DNA from: Stercorarius parasiticus
Lineage: Eukaryota; Chordata; Aves; Charadriiformes; Stercorariidae
Direction: 5' to 3'
Assembly (NCBI GenBank): GCA_013396915.1
Contig: VWZL01001309.1
Coordinates: 109,379-173,378 of the forward strand
Length of the DNA: 64,000 bases
The notes under the pieces were generated by a model that was given only the letters and a program-made list of their open reading frames with translations, had not been told where the DNA came from and made no database searches. A program made the translations under genes and the position numbers. Below, piece after piece: positions 53,101-64,000 of this stretch (the first letter of the stretch is position 1; each line of letters starts with the position of its first letter).

Positions 53101-56100
53101 GAGATTAAGTATGCAGACCTAGAGGCTGAAATAACTTGCTTAAGGCCATGAAGCTAGCCAAGGATGGAGGTGGTAACAAGATGATGCCTCCTGACACGCA
53201 TTACAGTGCCTCAGCCACTAGACCAGGAGTTCTCGTGGAACTCGTGCTGCTGGTGACAAAAGGATGGACTCAGCAGCTCTGCCTCCTCCTCTTTTACTGG
53301 GCAAGAAAGAGGAGAAAGGACAGGGTTCCTCAAGACACCAGCTCCTCAGGAGCAAGCCAGCAGGAACATTCATGTCGCCCTTCCTGCCTCCCCATTGTCA
53401 TCCCGCCGGCATACAATCCCAACCCAAACACTGTCTCACTACGTTTCCCTTCTACTCTGAAAACCCATATGAAGAAAACAAAGCATGGCTCTCTCAAATA
53501 AGGTGTGTATGTCCAGTTGCCGCTTGCTTCTGACCCAGCCAGTTCAGTTCTGGTGTGACACTTCATTCAGCACGTGAGCGACACACACGTGCCACTTCAC
53601 AGCTCCTAGCCTGTGAGAAAACCATTTAATTCCTTTGCCAGTGAGGCACAGAGCAGCATCCACCCACCAGCAAAGTTTCAAAAAAAAAACAACTTAAAAA
53701 CAACCATGCAAGGCCACGCTATCTGTTCATTATTTTCTATCACGTCATTGTTACGTTTTAAATCGCTTTCCCCACACTGAAATCACTTCACCCATGAATT
53801 CAAACTCCTCTAAATGTACTAATTAAAATGCTTGGTCTCTCACGTGACATCTGGCCTGAGAACAGTGGTAACTGCTGGTCGCTAGGAGGAAAGGCAGTCA
53901 AACACACAGTTTTGTAATCCTGCAGGGCGGCATTTCTGAGAAGATGATGCGTTAACTATTAATTACACAAGTTCTAAAAGAAAGGAAAAGACAGACAGAG
54001 TTGCTACACTAGAGAATGAGTGTCAGAGCCTGCAAAGGAAATGAAAACAAATTGCAAGTGTCTTCAGCCACAGAAATTAAACAGTAAAAGCTAATAAAGC
54101 GAGGTATTAAAGATGGAATTAAAAAACCAAAACACGTAAGAACTGAATGCACTACTCAACATAGAGTGAATCAGGAATTTCAAAATCCTGGAAGAAAAAA
54201 CAACCCCAAACATAAAGCTTGTATAAGCATTTTAAATAAGTTCCTTTTATCTTGGTGCCTTGTGTCTGAAAAGTATCAAACCCTGTATTTAAGTAATGTA
54301 AGAGGAGTGGAGGAAACCAGAGTGACTACAGGCTTAATGGTTTTCACGCACTTTTTTAAGAAAAGAATAATTAAAAAAAAAATGGAGATAAGTAAGAAGT
54401 ATAACCTTTGTCTACCAGAGGCAGGCTATGCCAGATACAACCCTTTATCCGGTAACGAAAATGTGATGTCTCATCAACGTGGCCTTCAGGAAAAGAACCC
54501 CTGCTACAGCAATACACAGGAACGTGTTGGCAAGGCTAGAAAATTATTATGATTACATGATTAAGAGAGAGGAGAATAGGCAGCCATGACAGGAGAACTG
54601 TGGGACAGGAGAGAGGACCAGCCTGAGGGCTCTTGTTTACCATTTGCTAAACAACCTCAGCAGAAAGACTGAGGCGCAATGCTGGTGATGCCAAAGTTTG
54701 AAAGCATCACCGAGGCGGAGAGGAACGAGGATATCACACAGGAAAAAGCTGCTGTGATGTTTAGGAAGACGTGAAGAGAAACAGAATGAAAGTTTTTAGT
54801 AAACAGCCATTGCCATTGGAGATTAATGACAAAAATCAGACCTACAATTTGGGAACTTCATACTTGGCAGACATCAGAGAAGAGTCTGGGAGCCTGGCAG
54901 CATTAAGTTGATCACAGAATGAGTAATGTACGGAAAATGAGAATAAAAAGGTGACTGACCTGAGGATAAACACCAGCAAGGTAAAAGTGACTTTGCAGAG
55001 CTCTGTGCATGTACCTATGTTGAATGAAGTGAATAGTGTAACAGATGCAGAAACTAAAGAAGCAGATAGGCTGTGCCATAGGAATGGCAAACCTAGCATT
55101 AATTATAAAAGATTAGAAAAGCTGTGCTTGTTTAGTCAGACAGACAGTATAAAAATTATCACCTCAGAGAGAGAAGACTAAGCAGGAACACAGCATTAGA
55201 GAACAAGACCAAATGAGTCCCAATTGTCCATGGAAACCCAGCTAGCTTACCAGCAAGAGTTAAAAATCCTAGCTAGTTTCAAACTGGAGCTCAGTCAGTT
55301 TATGAAGATCATCTGATATGCTTGTCAAATAAAGCAGAGAATTCAGCTAAATGGCTGATGATTTATAATCACATGTTCTTTTATTCCTGTAAATTGCTCC
55401 TCATCATTCTGGATATCAACAACAGAGTTGGGAATGTACATTTACAAATACATTTTGTAGTGAGGGAATGCCAAGTGAATTTCTAACGCTTTGTAGATTT
55501 TTATTTTTTTTTCGAAGGGAAGAAGGTAAAGTCTCACTACAAGACACTTCATAATTTGGGAGCTTTTCTCTTCAAAATTGCATCACTTCTCCTTATTGGG
55601 CAAAACACCACTTTTTTATGACAAGTGTAACATTAGTTACACATAATTCAATAGTTTGTATGTAGTATTGATCATACCAGCTTTCAGTTTTGAGTTTAGC
55701 TTTGCGTAATTTACAAGCTTCCAAATTAATTCAACTCTGAAATACAGTGACATATGATACCAAGGTCAATACTAGGATTCTTCCTGACACACAAAACCAT
55801 TCAGGACAGCTCTCTTCTACTCAATCTTCCTTCTGAAAAGCTTTAGTTTGCAATGTATCCTAGACATCAGAACTGTCAGAAGAAAAAGTTTCAAGGGCTC
55901 TGCAGTGAAAACATGGAGTCGCTCAGAATCTTCTCTAGGACTCTGAATACACAAAGATATAAAAAGAGGTTTTGATTCTCATTTGGAATAATTCATAAAT
56001 TATTTCAAGACTGTTTTAAGTATTTTCTGCAATAGAAAGTCATTTAAATCATTGCCACCTGACTTTCAGCGGCAGCAAGCCCTAAGCAAGGGATGCACGA

Positions 56101-58494
56101 TTTGCACCCAGATTATTTGTGACAAGGCAGTAAATCAGCTCTGCTTTCAGGAACTTTGACTTCCTGTCAGTGAAGGAAAATGTGTTGCACGACATCTCGT
56201 CTCTGAAGGCCTTTCAGCTTACTGGTAAGAAAATTTGCTAAGATTTTAAAAGCGAAGGGGAACAGGAGAAGATTTTTTTGTTTCCACTCTACAACACGTG
56301 AAAGAAATGCGATTTACTGGATTTACTTTTACTTCGGCAAATGTGAAGAAAGAAATAAAAAGGGCAGCCGGGATGCGAATGGCATCACCATTCACAAGTG
56401 AACGGCAGAGATTCACAGATCTTCTAGCAGTAATGGCACCTTATTTTGCAGTTTGTGGTACCACTGTGCCTTGTACTATTAAACCATGATTTTCAGAGCC
56501 TTGCAGCGATACTGACTAGCCCAGTATCACCCTCCTCCCCAACACCCCACTACCACAGTTGTGCTAAGCACAGCTGCTTGAGCAGCTGCACCATGAATGG
56601 GATCAGAGAAAACACTGTAAAGTTTTGACCATCCCTTATCTATTTTGTAGCGCGCACATTTCAGAGTAGGTCAGTTACACGTAGGCTGACAACGCTTGTA
56701 CCATGAAACCTTAGCCTTGCTTTGACGCTTAAAGCAAGAAAAAAACCACGGCGGTTCAAAGAGCAAAATATTGGAACGTAATCGCATTACATTTTGTTTC
56801 TTGTGAAAATAAGGACTGAAGACAGAGTTGAACTAACACAAGGTAGAAAGCTGCTGGACAGAATCTTAAAATTGAAGCTCTCTGGAGGGTCACTGCATGG
56901 AACCCCTTTCTAGTGGTATCGAGCAACAAAAAGTATTAAAAAGAAATCATTGAACTCAACATTTAAATGTAATATAGTATCACATGTACTACTGGTGCCA
57001 AAAGAAGTTTAGCCAAAGTATTCGGACTTTATTTCCTTTTTTTGAAAAAGACTACTACTAGGAACATACTTTGAAGTGTCTTATGATATTACAAAAAATC
57101 TACTGAAGATTATTCACTTAGTGTATTAAACACACACAATTTTCATAAGGTGGTTTATAAACTTGTTATACGTCTGCTCAGAGAGTGTGTAAACCGGATA
57201 CAGTTTGAAATGCAACTTTATATGTACTAAACAGATAGTTAGAGCAGCTAGCATCACTAGTTTATTCTAACAAGAGTACCAGCACAATAAAGAGAGTCAA
57301 TTACTTTTAGCTTATGAAAATTTACTGCTTCTACTTGAGTTTATACCATTAAAATTGTGTGACAAAGTCTTTCCAATCACACCCAAGTGGGCCACCTAAA
57401 GAAAGAAACAGAAAGTGAACCTTGTTTCAGGCACCAACAGTTTGCAATAACCCTCTTCTTGTCACCTGATATGACACCAGGAAGACAAAGTCACGCTCGA
57501 CCTTGACCAGCGCAGTGTGCTCTCAGTGTTGAATGGGACGTGCTTATTAGGAGTAGGAAAGAAAGCAACTGCCAAACATATAGTCCAAGCCTGAAAAACA
57601 AACTTCAGAAGGACTTTGGTTTAAGATTCCAAAAACATATTCATGCTTCGCTTTTCTTCTGATTTACAACAACCCCTTTCCTAAGCTGAAACACCTTCAA
57701 GGGATTAGAAAGATGGATGGGGCAATCTGCTGAGTTGTTTATTGCAATAACTTCTGACACACTGACAAATATGATTCAGGAAAGCTCATTTCTCTTCCTC
57801 TTTCATCCTTGAAGTCTTCAAAACTCCTCTTGGGCAGCCGGCATTCACTGACTAAAAGACCTAACAGTTCATCCTTTCTATTTGCCTTAACAGAGTATTA
57901 AGAAACAAACTGACCTGTGCAGAAAAAGAACTTGGATTTTTAGAAGGTATTTTTGTTGCTTTAAGCCAACACAGGAGGAGGAATGAGCAGCAGAGAGATG
58001 TGATGTAAGAAGCTGTGACCATGTTAAATGCGTTAAGCATCAGAAATGATTACTTCTTCCTCAGCAGAGCACCAGACTCATCACAAGGAGTAACTAGCTG
58101 CATTCTGTGTTGATAAGGTCACCAAAATTTCCCTGTCCTTTTTTTGGTTTATTGATATCTCCTTTCCCTTCTTACCAAGGCTGCCTGCATGCATGCCCAT
58201 AGGAGTAAACAAAGATCGCAAAACACTTTGCCCTCATGGTATGCCTGAAAGGTGACAACTTAGTATGGGGTCTGTAGTCTAGTGCCCTCCACTTCTGGGT
58301 GCAATTCGAGGCACCTCTCTCTAAACAAACCTCTGTCCCTAGAGAGATATTTGAGACATCAGCAACCAGAATAAATTCCATCTCATTGACGCTTCCTTTG
58401 CACTCCTTCCTCTGCTTTCCCTGACACGTGACATGACTCCTGAAACCTACAGAACCTCTCACAATTTGCCTATTTGCAAACTACACCAAGAATT

Positions 58495-58517
58495 CCCCCC
58501 CCCCCNNNCCCCCCCCC
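58495..58517. repeat. Poly-C run containing a 3-base assembly gap
   Basis: Eleven C, three N (58506-58508), then nine C. The N bases mark unresolved sequence. The true length of the C-run is unknown. Confidence 0.98.
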
Positions 58518-61080
58518 TTGGAAACTACCACAAAAAAAGAAAACTGCTGGGTGAGCGGGATGGCAATACTGCTGTGATAAAGGCACATTTTCCTGTGCTT
58601 TGCCAGCTGCCTGTCAGTAGGCACTTGTCACCTCTTGCCCTTTGAGTAACTAGCAAGTCTTTCTAGGACAAGGACTCTATTTTTTGTTCTGCATACACGC
58701 ATTGCTTATGACTGGGACTCTTAATTGGCAGCAGTTACAGTGTGATTGAACCCAAACACTATTTCCCAAATCCTTGAGAAGTGTGTATGCGTTTAAGAAC
58801 ACCCAAAACTGTTTTGTGAAATGCTTCTTTCCCATACCGCAGCACCTCATGTGGCAAAATAGTATCAAGAACACTTGCCTTCTTAAATAGTGTAATCTTT
58901 GGAGTTAAAATCAAGCACTTTACATCTACATCATACATTGTGTTCGTCCAGACATGGGACTTCTGCTGCCAGAGAAACAAATACAACAATTCTTTGTTCA
59001 CTTAAGACAATCACTCTAACCTATGCATCCAGAAAGCCGGTTAATGTTCTTATTTGCAAAAATTGCCGTGACATTTCTGAAACAATGAAAATCTTCCTCA
59101 AAGCAATGGTGGGAAACTATGGAGAAAAGAAAGATGAGGCACAGAGGTCATTTCAGAAGAGGACTTTCAGCAAATCAAACCACAATCCCCTGAAATATGA
59201 CAGAAGAACACAAGCACAAGGAGAAACTTGTGCAAAATTGAAGCTTTACAGAAGTGGCGAATTTATCCCCAGGGCTGCCAGTAACTTCAGTTGCACTTTA
59301 CACCAGGTGCGGCCTTCAGTATTAACCAGCTTGTGTGGATCAGCCGCAAGTTTGACATTCCTACATCGGAGGAAAGCGATGAAGAACAAAAGGGGAATGA
59401 AAAACGTTAACACCACAAAACAAAGCAAAAAGTCCCCCCAAAAGTAATTGGCTAAATACAGATAAAGATGTATTTCCCCACTAAGTCACAGCATAAGACT
59501 CAGCCTAGACGCCAAGCTCCTTTCCTTGCCTCTGCTGAGATGTCAGCTGTCTTTGCTGTTTAACAATTAAGGTGAACCAAAGGAAGCGCTGCAGAATCGG
59601 TTAAACGGGGCAGCTTAGGCAACCTTTCACACAAAAGGAAAATGAAATGTCAGAAACAGACGTCATGCTGCTGCCAGAGAGGCTAAAGAGACGTGTGAGA
59701 GACCGCAAAGCCCTGACAGCAACTGTGAAGATGGGCACGGTCAACGTGCCGCAGTGCAAGACTTCCCTGGCCATCGGCATGGTGGCCCTGGTTGCCGACG
59801 CAGGGGCTGCCTGTGGCACGCAGCCGTCCTCCTCAGCGGGCCACGCTTGCACATGGCAAGGATGGGGGGAATTTGCAAGGAAACAGGCCCGAAGCAGTAA
59901 AAGCTTGAGAAGACAAACAAGCGCAAAGCCACACAGTGCTAGCCGAGACATTGCACTAAAAGTTCACTGGTAAAACTCGTACCGAGGGAACTCAAAATCA
60001 CAGCAAAAAGACTGAGCTGTCAGTACGCAGCAACAAGGCTCGGGGAGGAGGGAATGGACAAGCTGAGCTAAAAGGCTTAGGCTGTCTTGAATTTAATGAG
60101 GGCCTGTGATTCACTTGGATACCTGAAGCTGAAGCAGGGAATGCCTTCAATTAGTGAGAGTTCAGAACAGGACTCAATGGTTAAACTTTGTTTAAATTTT
60201 ATTTTTTTAAAACAAGACTGTCTACATCATTGTTAACCGACACTACTCAAAAGGCACAGCACGTTGCAATTCCAGCTGCAGAGCAAGCAGAGAAACAGGC
60301 AACGCAGGCCAGAGAGACAAAGTAAGGTTTAAAAATAAATTTAAAAAGAACGCTTTGCGAGGATTTTTTTTTTGGCCTTGGCCATGGCACCCAGTCACGC
60401 CGACAGTGGGATCTACACAACAGATTGGTTATTTGCTGCAGGCTGTCCCAATTCACCCTCCCTTGCACCAGCTCCGGTGTTTTTGTGACTCTGGGCTGAA
60501 CTGCTTCTCTGTTAAGTCAGCAGAAAACTAAGCCAACAAAAAGTGCAATAGGTTTCTGCCGGGATGTCATGCAAAAACACTTGAGCACAGGCTGAGAAAG
60601 GAGACAGGCTTAGCTGCTCTGGCAATGCAGGCTCAGTCTGATTAGCTAGTGCATCCACAGTAGCTTTACTGGCACTTTAAAGCTCCAAATGAGGCTATAA
60701 TATTATAAATATTTATTTCAGCAAAAGCACCATCTTATGTGGCATTATCTCATCTTCCCCCTGTCGCACATCTAACCGTTTGCCCAGCCACTGTCTGTGA
60801 GAGGAAGGAAGGGGATTTTTTTGTCGCAGTTGTTTTCAATCAGGACCAGCTCTCCAGTTTAGTTTATCATGTGGCTCTATGAAAAAGGTGTGCTGGCCAG
60901 AGAGGGGTTGCACAGGACTGGAAACAAGCAGCTAGAGGAAGGAGGCTGCTTAAGTCGGGACAGAAAATAAAATATATCTGTATTTGTGAAACTGTGGTGC
61001 AAGCTCAGGCCATGCTATTCTCCTTAGTACTGTCTACACACTTAGCAGGAGGTTCTGCTCTAAAACAACTATGGCTTAAG

Positions 61081-61177
61081 TAAAAATAAAATAAGAAATA
61101 AATAAAAATAAATTAAATATGTAAATAATAAATAAATATATAAAGAATAAATATATAATTATATACATTATATGTAT
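61081..61177. repeat. AT-rich simple repeat (AAATA-like)
   Basis: Almost pure A/T with imperfect repeats of aaata, taaata and atata, followed by alternating TA. It is low complexity and a possible easily unwound DNA segment. No gene is seen. Confidence 0.9.
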
Positions 61178-64000
61178 CATCATCCCATCTCACAGTGAGT
61201 GAGCTAGCATACGCACATTAAGGTATTTATTCTACTATACAGGAAATTAATTTAATTGCAGACTGGGTCACAGATTTCTTATGTTCCAGCTTTGGAAGCA
61301 GCTGCACAAAGCTGAGAGCCAATCTCACAGCTCGCGGTCCCTAAAACGCCTCTCCCGGCCATGCAGTTCTGCCACTTACCTTATGCTGTTTCCAGCACCT
61401 CTGAGACTCTTTCATGAGCTTATGCAACTAACCTACATGGCAAAACATGAACTCCAATTGCTCATACAAGAATCTAATGAGTGCCAGATCCAACGTGAGG
61501 AAAGAAGGAACTGCACAAGAACAGTGGCAAGAGAAATGTGGAGCAGTGAAGATTTTTACTGTTAAGCAAGAGTGAGTAACCGAAGTTGTTCAGCTAGTTA
61601 CAGAACTGCAGCATGGCTGTCCCGCGTTCCTACTGTCTGAACTAACTACAGCTTTCCCCCATCGAGTTTCCACGGCCGTACGGGGTTGAGGCCCACACCA
61701 CACCGAGCAGAATGCGGTGGAGTTTCTTGCTGACTGCTTTGCTGTGTAGCTTCACAGGCACTGGGCTCTCTGCCGGAACGGACATAACCTCAATGTGGAC
61801 CAGGGCACACTTCGTAGCTGTCATTTTAGACCAGTTGCGTAGGGTAGGATAGGCAAGTATTTAATAAATCAGCAAGTGCTAAATGTAGTCTTTGCTCTGG
61901 TGTTCTGACTAGTTACCAGAAACAAGGTATTTTTTTAAAACATAAAGCTTACTGTAATTACAACCATTAGAACAATCATTTACACTTGTGACTACCTGCA
62001 AAGTTTATTTAAGCAGGCCACTCTAGGAACTATTGCTTTTAATAATCTAACAAGGATCTAAAAATCATGCTGAAGTTCTTTGCTCAGCAGAGCAAAGGCA
62101 ATCTCATTTTGAAGCCAGTTTCACGGGGATTTGTGTTCTGTAGAACAAAACCTGAACAAGAGCCTTGAGCTGGCAACACACAAAGGTTTTCCTCTGTCGC
62201 AGCTACGCCGCTTTGTCTCCCAACAGAGAAACTGGGGCCAAAGATGAACAAAGCAAAAAAGACTGTTAAAGACAAACAGGTGGATAAGACCAAAAAAAAG
62301 CATGAAATGCCCTCAGTGCACTGAATGGAGGGGAATCCAAATCCAAGGCGATACTTTTCAGGCTCCAAAACCCAGATCAATATTCAAGACTGCCACCAAC
62401 CTACTTCCGTTCAGATGACACAAAGCAAACTTCCCACTTGAAAAGATTGCTCAGTGCAGAAACAAAGTCACTTCACCCAGCCCCTGAAAATGTTAGCTAC
62501 CCTTACGTGTTTTTGCTCTTCATTCCACAAAGCCATATAACAACAAACATGGCTCAATGAAATACCAATTCTGTTATTAAATAAGCGTATTCAGAATGCA
62601 AAACGTTCTTACGTTGAATGGATGTTTGTTTATTAGAGGGAAATGAACAGACCCTTCAGCTGTACAATAGTAACACTGAAGAAAACAACCTTTTTCCTTG
62701 ATAGGAGCATTTTAAAAAGGAAACGCAAACACCCAACAAGTGCCCAGACTACCTTGAAAACCTCATGTTTCACCACCTTAAGTGCAATACTTTATTTTCC
62801 TACACAGGTCAGCACTTCCCTGCTTACTCCTACCTAAACGTAAGAAGTGAGAGCAGAATACTGAATCAAACTTTTCCCAAGTATGCTCTGGCTAACAAAA
62901 TATTACATGCAAATGTCCAACAATCTCTGCAAATTATATTGAATCAGAAGGGCAGAGGTTAGCAAAACTGACTCTCGGAATTAATGTTGTTAATAATATC
63001 ATAACAAGGATCTAAAAATTCTGGGCACTTCGCACATCTAAAAAAAAAAAAAAAGATGGAGAACGCTTCCAGGCACAGAATACTTAGGGAGATCATAAAC
63101 TTACTTCTACAAAGACGAACAAGCAAAAAAGAGAAAACAGAAAATCAATAAATATTATTTAAAAAGAAGAAAGCCCTCAAGATAATCGAATACTCACAAA
63201 TAGAATTTCTACCTGTTCAACCTTTCTGTTGTTACTCAGAGAATGTCAGTGTGACATATTTCTTTAGTTTTTTTGAAAGTCAGTATGATCTACAACAGGT
63301 TTCAATCCTTTATTTTTTTTATTGGTATTAACTTTTGTTACTTTTTAAGATTTCTGTAAGAAGATACCCATCTACCTGTTCGCTAGCCAACAACTTTGTA
63401 TAAGAAACCTTTCTATTCTCTATCTGTAAATATGCAGGTTGATCCATATCATAACAAAAAGTATATGCATTCTATAACAATGCAAACAACTCCCCCATTC
63501 TTTCTACGATTACCAATGAATTTAAATAGAAACAGTACTTTCAAGTAATTTGGTTCCCTTTATATAGTTTACAGCACTATGTAAGTATGCCATAAGCATA
63601 TACATAGATGTTTCTCTGCTAGTTTAAGGGTGCTAGCAGAAGAAACCTCATGTTTCACATCACTGCACCTCTTCAAGAGCATTGTTCCACAGGTACTCAA
63701 AGTTCAACTTTAGGACTAACGTAAGCCAGCCTGGCTGTTAGGACACAGAAGAGAATGGCTGCGCGGTGCAAAGGCGTTACTACTGCAAAGTAGCAACACC
63801 CCTTTCATTTTATTCTGAAGTTTAAACACACACAACAATTTTTATAAATACTAGTTCACTGTTCAGCCACAAGTCTATTTTGCCTGTGACCATAACAGCA
63901 TGTTCTACGTGTCTATTGTTGCTTGTGCATGCTGAATTCTTAATATAAAAAGAGTCTGCCCACCCAACCACATGCTTTCATGGGAACACAAGGGCCTCAT

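Larger units (their letters stand above)
40946..64000 (-). other. MTHFD1L: MTHFD1L upstream intron (at least 23 kb, continues beyond window)
   Basis: From the acceptor at 40946 to the window end I found no further MTHFD1L exon. I scanned for the reverse complement of the expected HGNSS, DKIALKLVG, GFVV and earlier blocks. It holds low-complexity tracts (45537-45617, 50151-50179, 61081-61177), a C-run with an assembly gap at 58495-58517, G-rich patches near 42196-42250, and regulatory-looking patches near 47880-48140, 48860-49050 and 60650-60910. Open frames here, such as 44990-45469 minus and 58899-59447 plus, resemble no known family and have no splice or promoter context. Confidence 0.82.

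Noticed and set aside
54166..54552. 128-codon open frame on the plus strand
   Set aside because: No family features, AT-rich codon use identical to the surrounding intron, and no splice or promoter support.
58899..59447. 182-codon open frame on the plus strand, one of the longest in the window
   Set aside because: It begins at TTG. From the first ATG (59085) only about 120 codons remain. The composition is low-information (K/N/S-rich end), it shows no family motif and it sits in a large intron on the antisense strand.
1..64000. Search for a novel system (gene cluster, array, viral insertion)
   Set aside because: Apart from the MTHFD1L exons and CR1 copies, no repeated array, gene cluster or retroviral coding block is visible. 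The remainder reads as ordinary intronic DNA.

Overview
This window is a piece of a sauropsid, most likely bird, nuclear genome. The main evidence is three copies of the CR1 LINE family. Two still show the C-terminal part of the CR1 reverse transcriptase, and their 3' ends carry variants of the ATTCTATG octamer. There is no bacterial or viral gene organisation.

One gene can be supported: MTHFD1L, the mitochondrial monofunctional C1-tetrahydrofolate synthase (formate-tetrahydrofolate ligase), on the minus strand. Six consecutive coding exons lie at 40945-40806, 39135-39094, 38003-37903, 37485-37308, 23824-23717 and 22020-21868. They total 722 nt and encode about 240 residues. All internal boundaries are GT-AG and all phases fit, so the exons join into one uninterrupted reading frame. 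They cover most of the C-terminal half of the formyltetrahydrofolate synthetase domain, including the signature [12 protein letters not shown]. The frame ends at ...YPLVGT, so the short terminal exon (family C-terminus, about 29 residues and stop) is expected further downstream. I could not find it in positions 1-21867, and it probably lies left of the window. The exon upstream of 40945 is also missing and should lie to the right of 64000.

Layout: 1-21867 is read as the long last intron (CR1 tail at 1-127, truncated CR1 at 5320-6066, a purine/G-rich tract at 8370-8498). 21868-23824 holds two exons. 23825-37307 is a 13.5 kb intron with another CR1 at about 28440-29216. 37308-40945 holds a compact group of four exons. 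40946-64000 is the start of a very large upstream intron, with only low-complexity tracts, a few regulatory-looking patches and one 3-base assembly gap (N) inside a poly-C run at 58506-58508.

All other open frames I considered look like chance frames or CR1 remnants. I found no rRNA, tRNA or other RNA gene, CRISPR array or operon, and no sign of a new biological system. The findings are mostly structural DNA features, candidate enhancers and gene-model questions.
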